Shown: positions 8,063 to 17,560 of the stretch, piece by piece
How positions within the stretch are numbered: position 1 is the first letter of the stretch
How the letters are laid out: the number at the start of each line of letters is the position of its first letter
NCBI RefSeq assembly: GCF_043555835.1
Contig: NZ_JBIGHV010000013.1
Coordinates: 1-64,000 of the forward strand
Direction of reading: 5' to 3'
DNA: 64,000 nucleotides
Source: Pelomonas parva
Lineage (GTDB): Bacteria; Pseudomonadota; Gammaproteobacteria; Burkholderiales; Burkholderiaceae_C
Position numbers and translations under genes: made by a program
Notes under the pieces: generated by a model
Told to the model about the DNA's origin: nothing
The model's database searches: none
Seen by the model: only the letters and a program-made list of their open reading frames with translations

Positions 8063-11000
8063 CGGCGCGCTCGCGGCCCGGGCCGGCCCGTCCACCTTCT
8101 CCACCTTCGGGTCGTCCCAGGTGCCGGTGATGTGGAACTCGCGCGTGTTGGCGGCAGCCATCGGCCGGCTCAGGATGAGCTGGGCGAGGAAGGCGCCCAG
8201 CGCCACGGCCGGGTTGATGGCCGCGTAGGCCAGCGACGCGCCGCCCGCCGACACCTCGGGCACGACGACGACACGCAGCTTCTGCGTCTCGGCGGCCAGG
8301 TCGGTGCTGCCGTCCACCAGCACGGCCGCCTGCAGGCCGCGGATGCGGATGTTGTCGCTGCGGGCCACGCCGGCGGCGATCTGCACGTCGCCGGTCACGC
8401 CGTCGAAGGTGAAGCCCTCGGCGAACACGTCACGGAAGTCCAGCAGCAGCCGGCGCGGCAGCGACTGCAGGCTCAGCACGCCCAGCAGCCGGCCCACGCC
8501 GGGCTCGGCCTTCAGGAAGGTGCCGGTGTCGAGCTGGATGTTCAGCGCGCCGGCCATGCTGGCGTAGTGCGGGGCCAGCGGCGAGCCGTCCCAGCCCACC
8601 TGGCCGGCCAGCTGGCCCTTGCCGCCGCGCAGCACGGGGCTTTCCTTGTTGCCCTGGCCGAGGCGCTCCAGCAGCTTGCCGGCGTCGTGCACGTCGAGCT
8701 TCCAGTCCAGCTGCGTGCGCCGCCGGGCGTCCGCGCCCTTGACGGCGGTCCATACACCGCTGGCGTTCAGCGTCGCGTCGGGCGAGGTGATCTGCAGCTT
8801 CTGCAGCTGCCAGTCGCGCGCGGCGGCCGGCGCCCGGGCCAGCACCTCCAGGCGGCCCAGGCGCTTGCCGCGCAGCTCGAAGTCGTCGACCTCGATGTCC
8901 AGCGACGGTAGCGGGCTGCTGCTGGCGGCGGCCTTGGCCGGGTCCATCAACTCGCTGACCGAGTCGGCCTCGGAGCGCGGCAGCGACAGCCGCGTCAGGC
9001 GCGCCTGCACGGCGTCGATCTGGCCGCCGTCCACGCCCTTCAGGTCGATGCGGCCGGTGATCTGCTCGGCGTCGACGTTGAGCCGCCAGTGGTTGCCGTC
9101 CCGGGCCACCATGGCGGACACCCGGCCTAGCTGGCGGCCACCCACCTTGAGCGCCTGGCTGCGCAGCGCGATCTGGCTGGGCAGCAGGCCCAGGCCGCCT
9201 GCATCGTCGCCGCTGCTGCCGCCGCCGGCCAGCGCGCCCAGGCGCTGCTGCCAGGCATCCAGGTCCAGCGCAGCGACATTGACCTGCAGCAGCACGCCGG
9301 TGGCTGGCAGCGCGGGCAGCTTGTCCTGCACGGCCAGCGCGCCGCGCAGCACCTGCGAGGTGGTGCCCGACACATCGCGTTGCACCTGGGCCTGCAGCAG
9401 CGGCGCGGCCGGCGTGCCCATCTCCAGCCGCAGCTCGTCGCGGCCGGCGGCGGTGGGCACCACCAGCAGGCGCAGCGGCAGCTGGGCGTCGGCCTCCTTG
9501 CGCGCCGGTGCCGGCAGGTCCAGTGCCAGGCCTTGCAGATTGCTGGCGACGCTGATCTCCGTCTGCCCCTCTTTGCCCACGGCCAGCTGGAAGCGGTAGC
9601 CCGTCTGGCCGCTGGCGGCCTGGGCCAGCCGCGTCACGGCGCCCAGCTCGGGCGTGCGGCGCAGGCCGTCGGCGGTGGCCTGGCCCTGCACGGCGAAGCG
9701 CAGGCTGCCGCCGGGCTGCGTGCCGCCCTCGATGCCGGCGTCGCCGCCCAGCAGCCGCGCCGTCACGCCGGCCAGCTGCAGGCCCTTGCGGTCGAAGTCG
9801 ATGCGCCCGCGCACGCCGGCCAGCGGTGGCAGCTCGGGGCGCACACGCAGGTCCACGCCGCCCAGCTGCAGCTGGCCCTTCAGCGTGGTCTGGTCGGTGT
9901 GGTCCAGCGGAATGGTCAGGCCCAGCTTGAGGCCGACCGGCCCCTGCGCGGCGGTGCTGCTGAGCGCGTGGCCCAGCCATTCGTCCAGCGGCGAGTTGCG
10001 CACGAAATTCAGCAGCTCCGTGCCGGCGCCGCGCCCGGTGCCGTCCAGCGCCAGCACGCGGGCGCGGTGCAAGTCCTTGATGCCGCCGTTGACGCCGCTC
10101 AGCTCATAGCCCAGCACCCGGGCGCGTCCGTTCCTGATCTCCATGCTGGCGCGGTCGAACACGACCTCGGCGTCCACGCCCTCCATGACCGGCCAGTTGG
10201 TGCCGACATCGCTGTGCGGCACATAGGCCAGCGTCACGCCCTGGGCCTGCGTGGCGACGCGGAAGACGCCGCTGGACTTCGGCCCGTCGAACGGGAAGTC
10301 CGCCAGCTCGCCCTTGATCCTGACCTGGGCGTTGCGCGCCTCGCCGGCCAGCAGCGCGCGCGCCACATAGCTGCGCGTGGCCGGCAGCCACGGCGGGATG
10401 TAGCGCGGCAGGCGGGTCGCATCCAGGCGCTGCACGCGGCCGGTCAGGTCCAGGAAGCCGGGCGTCGTGGCGCCGGCTGGGCGCTTCCAGGCGGCGTCGA
10501 ACTCGCCGCTGAAGTCGGGCGTCTGCAGAAGCAGGTCGTGCAGTTTCACGCTCACCTCGCCGGGTGTCTTTGCGCCTGGCTGGGGCAGCTGCCAGACCAG
10601 CTGCGTGGCCAGCCGCGTGATCGGCAGCCGCGGGTTCTCGAACAGCCCCGGCAGCTCGACCTCGCCGTCCTGCACGGTCAGTTTGGCCGAGCCGCCGCGC
10701 TCGCTGGCGTCCAGCGTCATGCTGGCGCCGCGCAGGCCCGGGCGGCCGAGGTGGCCGTCCCGCTGCGCCGCCTTGGCGGCCAGCGCCAGGCCGTCCAGCT
10801 GGGCCTTGATGCGGTAGCCGCGCGGCGCGTCCAGCGCGCCCTGCCACTGGCCGGCCAACGCCGTCAGCACGCCCTGCGGCGCCAGCTCGTCCAGCAACTG
10901 GTGGGCGCGCGCGCCCAGCGGCAGGCGCTGGCCGATCTGGGCCATCAGCGCAAAGTCCAGCCGCTGCGCGTTGACCTCGCCGCCCAGCACCTCGTCGTTC

Positions 11001-12097
11001 TTGCCCAGTTGCAGCGTCACGCCCCAGTCCGAACGCGGCCAGGTGACGCCATCGCCGCTGACGAAGCCGAGTTGGCGGGCCTGCAGGCTCAAGGACCCCT
11101 TGGCGCGCGCCAGGTCCAGCCGGCCTTCGATGTGGTCCAGGTCCAGCTCCGGCGCGGACTCCAGCACCTTCAGCCGCACCGAGCGCAGCGCCAGGTCCAG
11201 CGTCGCGCTGACCGGCTCGCCGTTCCTGATCTGGCCCCAGGCGCGCACGGCGCCATCGCCCTCGCTGAGCTTGAAGGGAAGGTCCACATGGCGCTTGAGC
11301 TGGCTCAGGTCGGCACGCGGCAGCTCGGCATACAGCTCGCCGCTCCAGTGCTGGAACTGGCCCGGGCGCTTCAGCAGGCTCTGCGTGAACAGGCCGCGCA
11401 GCGTGAAGCGCCGGCCCCAGTCGGCCGGCGGCGTCGCGTCCAGCCGCAACTCGTGGCGGCGCAGGCCGTTGCGCATGATGAAGTTCAGGTCGGACAGCTC
11501 CAGCGGCCGGGCCTCGGCGCGTTTCTCGTCCACCCAGCGCACGCGCCCGCCGATGACGGCCAGCTCGGGCTGGCTGAACAGCCAGTCCAGGCCAGCGTCG
11601 GTGGCGCCGGTGTCGGCCCGCTCTGCCTCGTCCAGGCCCAGGCCGCCGATGAAGATGCGGCCGGTGGCGTCGCGGCGGATGACCAGCTCGGGCGCGTCGA
11701 TCAGCATCTGCGAAAAGCGCGGCTGCAGCACCACCAGCGAGTGGGCCGACAGCACGGCAGACACGCGCGGCAGCGTCAGCGCCGGCCGGCCGTTCGGGTC
11801 CAGCACGCGCACGTCGCCCAGCTCCATGCGCGGCATCCAGCCACCGCTTTGGACGGTGATGCTGCCGATGCGCAGCTCTATCCCCAAGGCCTTTGAGGCT
11901 TCCCTTTCCAGCCAGGGACGCCACTCGTTGGCCTGCGGGAGAATGGCCCAGTGCAACACACCCCAAGCCACCACGCCCAGGCCCCACAGCAGGGCCAGCG
12001 CCAGCAACGCCCAGCGCAAAGCCCGCCAGCACAGGCGCAAGGGCCAGCGGGTGGCGCGGGAACAATGGTGGAGGGCGGCCGTGAGGATGTCAGACAC
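8060..12097 (-). CDS. yhdP: YhdP-family AsmA-like protein
   Basis: Very large envelope protein of about 1345 residues with one N-terminal membrane segment (WALLALALLWGLGVVAWGVL) and a long periplasmic region rich in short beta strands, as in the AsmA/YhdP/TamB class of bridge-like lipid transporters. The N-terminal block (LGIELRIGSITVQSGGWMP, ELGDVRVLDPNGRPAL) and the C-terminal block (AEGFTFDGVTGDVQIAAGVA, LRVVVVPEVSAGGASLAY, REFHITGTWDDPKVEKV) match the YhdP family. E. coli YhdP works with TamB and YdbH in moving phospholipid to the outer membrane; transfer of that role here is inference. I prefer the GTG at 12097; a TTG at 12133 is also in frame. It is divergent from glnE with a very short gap. 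Confidence 0.88.
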   Translation of the reverse strand: MSDILTAALHHCSRATRWPLRLCWRALRWALLALALLWGLGVVAWGVLHWAILPQANEWRPWLEREASKALGIELRIGSITVQSGGWMPRMELGDVRVLDPNGRPALTLPRVSAVLSAHSLVVLQPRFSQMLIDAPELVIRRDATGRIFIGGLGLDEAERADTGATDAGLDWLFSQPELAVIGGRVRWVDEKRAEARPLELSDLNFIMRNGLRRHELRLDATPPADWGRRFTLRGLFTQSLLKRPGQFQHWSGELYAELPRADLSQLKRHVDLPFKLSEGDGAVRAWGQIRNGEPVSATLDLALRSVRLKVLESAPELDLDHIEGRLDLARAKGSLSLQARQLGFVSGDGVTWPRSDWGVTLQLGKNDEVLGGEVNAQRLDFALMAQIGQRLPLGARAHQLLDELAPQGVLTALAGQWQGALDAPRGYRIKAQLDGLALAAKAAQRDGHLGRPGLRGASMTLDASERGGSAKLTVQDGEVELPGLFENPRLPITRLATQLVWQLPQPGAKTPGEVSVKLHDLLLQTPDFSGEFDAAWKRPAGATTPGFLDLTGRVQRLDATRLPRYIPPWLPATRSYVARALLAGEARNAQVRIKGELADFPFDGPKSSGVFRVATQAQGVTLAYVPHSDVGTNWPVMEGVDAEVVFDRASMEIRNGRARVLGYELSGVNGGIKDLHRARVLALDGTGRGAGTELLNFVRNSPLDEWLGHALSSTAAQGPVGLKLGLTIPLDHTDQTTLKGQLQLGGVDLRVRPELPPLAGVRGRIDFDRKGLQLAGVTARLLGGDAGIEGGTQPGGSLRFAVQGQATADGLRRTPELGAVTRLAQAASGQTGYRFQLAVGKEGQTEISVASNLQGLALDLPAPARKEADAQLPLRLLVVPTAAGRDELRLEMGTPAAPLLQAQVQRDVSGTTSQVLRGALAVQDKLPALPATGVLLQVNVAALDLDAWQQRLGALAGGGSSGDDAGGLGLLPSQIALRSQALKVGGRQLGRVSAMVARDGNHWRLNVDAEQITGRIDLKGVDGGQIDAVQARLTRLSLPRSEADSVSELMDPAKAAASSSPLPSLDIEVDDFELRGKRLGRLEVLARAPAAARDWQLQKLQITSPDATLNASGVWTAVKGADARRRTQLDWKLDVHDAGKLLERLGQGNKESPVLRGGKGQLAGQVGWDGSPLAPHYASMAGALNIQLDTGTFLKAEPGVGRLLGVLSLQSLPRRLLLDFRDVFAEGFTFDGVTGDVQIAAGVARSDNIRIRGLQAAVLVDGSTDLAAETQKLRVVVVPEVSAGGASLAYAAINPAVALGAFLAQLILSRPMAAANTREFHITGTWDDPKVEKVDGPARAASAP

Positions 12098-12147
12098 GTT
12101 GTCTTGGGGCAGTGGGAACCGGCCGGCGGCCAATCTAGCACAGGGAT

Positions 12148-14871
12148 ATGAGCGAACTGTTTCCCGTTTTTGCTGAGCACAGCCGCTATGTCCAGCGCAT
12201 CCGCCGCCGTTATGCCGAGGACTTGCCCCGGCTGCCGGCGGGCCTGCCGGACCGGGCGGTCATCGCCGCGCTGATCGACGACTTGCTGACCGACAGGCAG
12301 CTGGGCAGCGCACTGCGCGTGGCCCGCCACCTGGTGCTGGAGCGCCTGGCGGTGCTGGACATTGAACAGGGGGCGAGCGTGGCGGATGTCACGCTGGCGA
12401 TGACCCACCTGGCCGAGGTCACGCTGGACCGGGCGCTGACCGCCGCCCGCGCCGAGCTGGACGCCATCCACGGCGAGCCGCGCACGGCGGATGGCCGCGA
12501 CATCGCCTTCTGGGTCATCGGCATGGGCAAGCTGGGCGCGCGCGAGCTGAACGTGTCGTCCGACATCGACCTGATCTATGTCTACGAGGACGACGGTGAG
12601 ACCCAAGGCCCCAAGCCCATCAGCGCCCACGAGTACTTCGCCAATGTCGCCAAGCGGCTCTATGCGCTGATCGGCGACGTGGTCGACGACGGCCAGGTCT
12701 TCCGTGTCGACCTGGCGCTGCGGCCCAACGGCAAGAGCGGCCCGCCGGCCGTGAGCCTCTCCATGCTGGAGGAGTATTTCCTCGTGCAGGGCCGTGAGTG
12801 GGAGCGCTTTGCGTGGTTGAAGAGCCGTGTCGTCGCGCCGCTGGCGGGCATGGGCTCGCCCGCCGACCCGCGCACGCTGGCCTTGCGCGATCTCGTCACG
12901 CCTTTTGTCTACCGCCGCTATCTGGACTACGGCGTCTTCGAAGGCCTGCGCCAGCTGCACGGCAAGATCCGCAGCGAGGCCAAGGCCCGCGCGGCCGGCC
13001 GGCCCGAGCGGGCCAACGACGTCAAGCTGTCGCGCGGCGGCATCCGCGAGATCGAGTTCACCGTGCAGCTGCTGCAGGTGGTGCGCGGCGGCCAGTTCCC
13101 CGAGATCCGCACGCGTTCCACCGTCAAGGCGCTGGCCCAGGTTGCTGCGCGCGGGCTGATGAAGGCCGAGACGGCGCAGCGGCTGAGCGAGGCCTATGTC
13201 TTCCTGCGCCGCGTCGAGCACCGCATCCAGTTCCTGGACGACCAGCAGACGCATTGCCTGCCGCAGGCCGACGCCGACCTGGCGTGGATCGCCGCTTCGC
13301 TGGGCTTGACCTGTTCTCGGGAAACCTGCGAGCTGTTCGAGCAGCTGGGCGAGGTGCGCGAGCTGGTGGCCATGGAGTTCGACGCGCTGCTGCACGAAGG
13401 CGGCGCGCCCAAGCCCGGCGGCTGCAAGGGCGGCCAGTGCGGCGGCCCGAGGCCGGCGGTGGACGGCGAGGACTTCCTGCAAGGCCTGCCCGAGCCGCTG
13501 GCCCGCGCCGTGCGCGCGCTGGCCGACGGCCCGCGCGTGCAAGGCCTGCGCGAGGAGTCGCGCCAGCGGCTGGCCAAGCTCTTCTACCGCGCCGCACAGG
13601 CCGTCGAGGCCGATGAGTGCTCGCTCGATGCGGCGGTGCGCTTCGTCGACTGGGTCGAGCCGCTGCTGCGCCGCGAGAGTTATCTGGCCTTGCTCGTCGA
13701 GCGCCCGGCCGTGCAGGCGCGGCTGCTGCGGCTGCTGGGCCTGGCGCGCTGGCCGATGCGCTACCTGATGCAGCACCCGGGCGTCATCGATGAGCTGGCC
13801 GACCCGCTGCTGCTGACGGCCCGCTTCGACCGCGAGGCCTTCCGCGCCGACCTGCTGGACCGCGAGCGCGGCTGGGCCCGCAGCGGCCAGGCTGACGAGG
13901 AGGCGCTGCTGGACACGCTGCGCCGTGCCCACCATGCCGAGGTGTTCCGCACGCTGGTGCGGGACGTGGAGGGCCGCATCACCGTCGAACAGGTGGCGGA
14001 TGACCTCTCCTCGCTGGCCGACGCGGTGCTGCAGATCGCCATCGACTGGGCCTGGGCGCGCTTCGGCAAGGCCCACCGCCCCGACCCGCGCCTGGCCGTC
14101 ATCGCCTACGGCAAGCTGGGCGGCAAGGAGCTGGGCTACGGCGGCGACCTGGACGTGGTGTTCGTCTTCGACGACGACGACGAGAACGCGTCCGAGATCT
14201 ACGGCGCCTTCCTGCGCCGCCTCATCACCTGGCTGACGCTGCGCACGTCGGCCGGCGAGCTGTTCGACATCGACACGGCGCTGCGGCCGAACGGCAACTC
14301 GGGGCTGCTGGTCACTTCGCTGGCGCATTTCGAGGCCTACCAGACGGGCCGGGGCAGCAACACGGCGTGGACCTGGGAGCACCAGGCGATCACGCGGGCG
14401 CGCTTCTGCGCCGGCAACGCCGAGCTGGCCGAGCGCTGCGAGGGCGTGCGCCGCCAGGTCTTGACGGCGCCGCGCGACGCCCAGGCGCTGAAGACCGAGG
14501 TGCAGGCCATGCGCGAGAAGGTGCGGGCGGCGCGGCCGGTGCGGGCGGGGCTGTTCGACGTGAAGCACAGCGAGGGCGGCATGATGGACGCCGAGTTCGC
14601 AGTGCAGGTGCTGGTGCTGGCGCATTCGGCGGCGCATCCGCAGTTGCAGGACGACCTGGGCAATATCGCGTTGCTGCTGTTGGCGGAGACGCTGGAGCTG
14701 CTGCCGGCCGGGGTTGGCGTGGCGGCGGCGACGGCTTACCGCGAGTTGCGCAAGGTGCAGCACAGGGCGAGGCTGGATGAGCAGTCGACGGCGTTGGATG
14801 AGGAGGCGGCTGCGCCGTTGGCGGTGCATCGGGCGGCTGTCTTGGCGTTGTGGCTCGCGGTTTTTGGTTAG
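12148..14871 (+). CDS. glnE: Glutamine synthetase adenylyltransferase/deadenylylase
   Basis: Bifunctional enzyme of 907 residues that adenylylates and deadenylylates glutamine synthetase under control of PII, close to the usual length. Two nucleotidyltransferase cores are visible: GMGKLGARELNVSSDIDLI at about residues 130-148 (deadenylylase half) and AYGKLGGKELGYGGDLDVV at about 652-670 (adenylylase half), both with the paired Asp. Linker helices with SRGGIREIEFTVQLLQ and SEGGMMDAEFAVQVLV are typical of the family. It sits next to a divergent yhdP-type gene, an arrangement seen in related Burkholderiales. A repeat-rich non-coding block follows. Confidence 0.96.
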   Translation: MSELFPVFAEHSRYVQRIRRRYAEDLPRLPAGLPDRAVIAALIDDLLTDRQLGSALRVARHLVLERLAVLDIEQGASVADVTLAMTHLAEVTLDRALTAARAELDAIHGEPRTADGRDIAFWVIGMGKLGARELNVSSDIDLIYVYEDDGETQGPKPISAHEYFANVAKRLYALIGDVVDDGQVFRVDLALRPNGKSGPPAVSLSMLEEYFLVQGREWERFAWLKSRVVAPLAGMGSPADPRTLALRDLVTPFVYRRYLDYGVFEGLRQLHGKIRSEAKARAAGRPERANDVKLSRGGIREIEFTVQLLQVVRGGQFPEIRTRSTVKALAQVAARGLMKAETAQRLSEAYVFLRRVEHRIQFLDDQQTHCLPQADADLAWIAASLGLTCSRETCELFEQLGEVRELVAMEFDALLHEGGAPKPGGCKGGQCGGPRPAVDGEDFLQGLPEPLARAVRALADGPRVQGLREESRQRLAKLFYRAAQAVEADECSLDAAVRFVDWVEPLLRRESYLALLVERPAVQARLLRLLGLARWPMRYLMQHPGVIDELADPLLLTARFDREAFRADLLDRERGWARSGQADEEALLDTLRRAHHAEVFRTLVRDVEGRITVEQVADDLSSLADAVLQIAIDWAWARFGKAHRPDPRLAVIAYGKLGGKELGYGGDLDVVFVFDDDDENASEIYGAFLRRLITWLTLRTSAGELFDIDTALRPNGNSGLLVTSLAHFEAYQTGRGSNTAWTWEHQAITRARFCAGNAELAERCEGVRRQVLTAPRDAQALKTEVQAMREKVRAARPVRAGLFDVKHSEGGMMDAEFAVQVLVLAHSAAHPQLQDDLGNIALLLLAETLELLPAGVGVAAATAYRELRKVQHRARLDEQSTALDEEAAAPLAVHRAAVLALWLAVFG

Positions 14872-14875
14872 TGGC

Positions 14876-15135
14876 GAGGCCCATGCCGGGATTTCGCCCC
14901 GGCGGGCGAGTCACTTTCTTGGGCGCCCAAGAAAGTAACCAAAGAAACCGCCCCCGAACCGCCCGGCCCTTAGCTTCGCAGCGGGCTGCCCTGCGGTACT
15001 CAGGCCTTGAGGCCTCGCACAGAACTCGCTTCGCTACGCTGCGCTCAGACAGCTGTGCGAAGTCAGTTGACGAAGCGTGCTGCGCACGCGGCCTCAAGGC
15101 CTTCCGTTCCTCGGCGGGCTCAGAGGGGGGAATAG
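14876..15135 (+). repeat. Left copy of an inverted dispersed repeat
   Basis: This non-coding block follows glnE. It opens with a GC-rich arm (CCATGCCGGGATTTCGCCCC) and a perfect 24-bp palindrome at 14913-14936 centred on GGGCGCCC and flanked by CTTTCTT/AAGAAAG. Then come AACCAAAGAAACCGCCCCC, a GCTGCCCTGCGG block and ACTCGCTTCGCTACGCTGCG. The right part of the gap (15193-15442), read on the opposite strand, repeats the same order of blocks with roughly three-quarters or more identity by eye. The pair forms one large inverted repeat. Open frames across it look like repeat-derived artefacts. Confidence 0.75.
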
Positions 15136-15192
15136 AAATACCTCGGTGCGGACGGCTTTCGGGTTTGGCTGTTGGCTGTTCGGCTGTTCATG

Positions 15193-15442
15193 GGGCTCCC
15201 CTTCAAAACCGCCGAGAAGCGCAGAAGCCCAGGGCGTGCGCGAAGCGCACCTCAAGAACTGACTCGCGACGCTTGTCTGAGCGTAGTGAGCGCAGCGAAC
15301 GAAGCGAGTTCGGCGCGGCCCTGGGCTTCGAGCATCGCAGGGCAGCCCGCAGGGCCGGTTTTGCAGGGGCGGTTTCTTTGCCTACTTTCTTGTCCGCACA
15401 AGAAAGTAGGTCGCCCGCCGGGGCGAACTCCCGGCACGGCGC
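15193..15442 (-). repeat. Right copy of an inverted dispersed repeat
   Basis: Read on the minus strand this block begins GCCGTGCCGGGAGTTCGCCC. It continues with a 9-bp-stem hairpin CTTTCTTGT/ACAAGAAAG around a CGGA loop (15389-15410), AAAGAAACCGCCCC, GGGCTGCCCTGCGATGCT and ACTCGCTTCGTTCGCTGCG, mirroring the left copy at 14876-15135. The hairpin centre differs from the left copy while both stems are conserved, so there are compensating changes. The 57-bp spacer between the copies contains short GGCTGTT direct repeats. The element ends just before the rhombosortase start at 15449. Confidence 0.75.
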
Positions 15443-15448
15443 TGACCA

Positions 15449-16039
15449 ATGACCCACCGGTTGAGCTGGCTACTCCTTTGCGCGTCATTCGCCGCGCTGT
15501 GCCTGCTCATCTGGCCACTGCCACGCGAAGCACTCGACTGGCAGCCCGCGCTGGCGACACGAGAACCCTGGCGCGCCTTGACCGCCGCCTTCGTCCACTG
15601 GACCCCCATCCACCTCGCCGCCAACCTCGCCGGCTGCGCCGTCCTCGCCCTGCTGGGCCACCGTGCTCAACTCGACAAACGCGAGACCATCGCCGCCCTC
15701 ATCGCCCTCCCGCTGACCCAGCTCGCGCTGCTGCTGCGCCCCGACCTCCACCGCTACGCCGGCCTCTCCGGTGAACTGCACGCGCTGGCTGCCATCGCCG
15801 CGCTGAGCCTCATCGCCCGGCCCGGCCGCGACCGCATCATCGGCGCCGCCATTGCCCTCGGCCTCATCGCCAAGCTCGCCCTCGAACACCCCCTCGGCCC
15901 GGCCTTGAGCACGGCGCCCGGCTTCGACTTCCCCGTCGCCCCCTTCGCCCACCTCGCCGGTGCCGCCGCCGGCCTCATCGCCTGGGGCATGACAATGCGC
16001 GGCTACCCAAGATCACCGAGGAGCCCGCATGGGACGTGA
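15449..16039 (+). CDS. rrtA: Rhombosortase (rhomboid-family GlyGly-CTERM protease)
   Basis: Membrane protein of 196 residues with about six hydrophobic segments and a rhomboid-like active site. Visible elements are HLAAN (His55, Asn59), the catalytic Ser in YAGLSGELHALAA (Ser107) and the catalytic His in FAHLAGAAAGLIAWG (His168). The short six-helix form with this GLSG motif is typical of rhombosortases, which cleave the C-terminal GlyGly-CTERM tail of exported proteins. An S8 protease with exactly such a tail is encoded 3.3 kb downstream (19370-21448), a likely substrate. A general rhomboid protease is the main alternative. The stop overlaps the start of the next gene, suggesting coupling. 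Confidence 0.85.
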   Translation: MTHRLSWLLLCASFAALCLLIWPLPREALDWQPALATREPWRALTAAFVHWTPIHLAANLAGCAVLALLGHRAQLDKRETIAALIALPLTQLALLLRPDLHRYAGLSGELHALAAIAALSLIARPGRDRIIGAAIALGLIAKLALEHPLGPALSTAPGFDFPVAPFAHLAGAAAGLIAWGMTMRGYPRSPRSPHGT

Positions 16040-16661
16040 AGCCACCTGCACCGCCCGCGTCGGCAACGAGACCGCCGAGGCCACCGCCCTGCTCGAATCC
16101 ACCACCGTCGTGCTGCGCGGCGCGCTGAAGCGCCGCTGGGACATCGCCTCACTGCAGAACCTGCGCGTCGAAGGCGAGGAGCTGCGCTTTGAAGCCGGCG
16201 AGGAGCCCGTTGCCCTCGTGCTGGGCGAAAAGGAAGCCGGCCGCTGGCTGAAGAAACTGCAGACGCCGCCGCCCACGCTGGCCGCCAAGCTGGGCGTCAG
16301 CGCCGACAACCCGGCCCTGCTGATCGGCCCGACCGTCGGCGCGCTGGACCCGGCGCTGGCCGAGGCGCTGACCGGCGCCATCACCACCAACCTGCGCGAG
16401 GCGCGCATGCTGGTGGCCGTGCTGAGCAAGCCGTCCGAATTGCCGCGCATGGCCGAGTTCCATGCCGACATGATCTGCAAGACCGTCTGGGTCGTGCACC
16501 CCAAGGGCCCGGAGGCCAGCCCGTCGGACACCGAGGTGCGCCTGGCCATGCGCAACTGGGGCTATGTGGACAACAAGACCAGCGCGGTGTCTGACGCGCT
16601 GACGGCCACGCGCTATGTGCGCACCCAGGAGCCGGCCAAGAAGCGCGTGCGTAAACGCTGA
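16029..16661 (+). CDS. DUF3052-like protein
   Basis: Soluble protein of 210 residues. The start lies inside the end of the rhombosortase gene (11-bp overlap) with GAGGAG just upstream. The N-terminal part (about 1-75) is a small beta-rich segment. From about residue 85 (LAAKLGVSADNPALLIGP, then ARMLVAVLSKPSEL, KTVWVVHPKGPEA, MRNWGYVDNKTSAV) the order of elements resembles DUF3052 proteins, which look like catalytically empty methyltransferase folds. The C-terminus is very basic (KKRVRKR). Function unknown, and the family match is by pattern only. Confidence 0.65.
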   Translation: MGREATCTARVGNETAEATALLESTTVVLRGALKRRWDIASLQNLRVEGEELRFEAGEEPVALVLGEKEAGRWLKKLQTPPPTLAAKLGVSADNPALLIGPTVGALDPALAEALTGAITTNLREARMLVAVLSKPSELPRMAEFHADMICKTVWVVHPKGPEASPSDTEVRLAMRNWGYVDNKTSAVSDALTATRYVRTQEPAKKRVRKR

Positions 16662-16675
16662 ACGGCGCAGCCCTC

Positions 16676-17560
16676 GTGGTGCGCCAATCCCACCTCGATA
16701 CCCGCGCCGTCGCGCTGCTGCTGCTGTGCTGCGTGCTGTGGGGCATCAACCAGGTCGCGGTCAAGGCGGCGCTGACGGAGATCGGCCCGTTGTGGCAGGC
16801 CGGCCTGCGCTCGGTGGTCGCGGGGCTGCTCGTCTGGCTGTGGGCGGCGTCGCGCGGCATCCGCCTGTTCGAGCGCGACGGCAGCCTCGGCGGCGGGCTG
16901 CTGGCAGGCGCCTTGTTCGCGGCCGAGTTCGCCTGCATCTTCATCGGCCTGCAGTACACCAGCGCGTCGCGCATGGTCGTGTTTCTCTACCTGTCGCCGT
17001 TCGTCGTGGCGCTGTGCATGCCCTTGATCGCTCATGGCGAGCAACTGGCTGCGAGGCAATGGGCCGGCCTGCTGCTGGCCTTCGGTGCGGTGGCGTTCGC
17101 GTTCGCCGAGGGCTTCTCGTCGCCGCACAGCGCCACGCAATGGTGGGGCGACGCGCTGGGCGTGGCCGCCGCCGTGCTGTGGGCGGGCACCACGCTGGCC
17201 ATCCGTGGCACGCGGCTGAGTTCGGCGCTGGCCGAGAAGACGCTGCTCTACCAGCTGGGCGTGTCGGCCCTCGCGCTGTGCGCCGCCGCGGTGTTCGCGG
17301 GCGAACCGCTGCCTGCGCACTGGTCGCCGCGCCTGCTGGGCCTGTTCGGCTTCCAGGCCGTCATCGTGTCGTTCGTGAGCTATCTGGTGTGGTTCTGGCT
17401 GATCCGCCACTACTCCGCCACCAAGCTCGCCGTGTTCACGCTCAGCACGCCGCTGTTCGGCCTGGTCGCGGGTGCGCTGTTGCTGGGCGAGGGCATCAGC
17501 ACGCGGCTGGTGATGGCGCTGGCGGCGCTGGCGGTGGGGATCGTGCTCGTCAACCGTTGA
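16676..17560 (+). CDS. DMT-superfamily transporter with two EamA domains
   Basis: Integral inner-membrane protein of 294 residues with ten predicted hydrophobic segments arranged as two EamA repeats. The first repeat begins ALLLLCCVLWGINQVAVKAA and the second about residue 150 (GDALGVAAAVLWAGTTLAI). Characteristic segments are LQYTSASRMVVFLYLSPF in repeat one and TLSTPLFGLVAGALLLGE in repeat two. It starts at GTG, 14 bases after the preceding gene. Members export metabolites or amino acids; the substrate cannot be inferred. It converges with the PEP-CTERM gene, overlapping its 3' end by 11 bp. Confidence 0.9.
   Translation: MVRQSHLDTRAVALLLLCCVLWGINQVAVKAALTEIGPLWQAGLRSVVAGLLVWLWAASRGIRLFERDGSLGGGLLAGALFAAEFACIFIGLQYTSASRMVVFLYLSPFVVALCMPLIAHGEQLAARQWAGLLLAFGAVAFAFAEGFSSPHSATQWWGDALGVAAAVLWAGTTLAIRGTRLSSALAEKTLLYQLGVSALALCAAAVFAGEPLPAHWSPRLLGLFGFQAVIVSFVSYLVWFWLIRHYSATKLAVFTLSTPLFGLVAGALLLGEGISTRLVMALAALAVGIVLVNR

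Noticed and set aside
9380..11896. An 838-codon plus-strand frame inside the yhdP-type gene
   Set aside because: Antisense shadow of a gene with a consistent family pattern along its whole length.
14850..15774. Several open frames across the inverted repeat after glnE, with protein ends such as LSAQESRSPAGANSRHGA
   Set aside because: They lie in the repeat, follow its copies in both directions and have no ribosome-binding site or domain; they look like artefacts of GC-rich repeat DNA.
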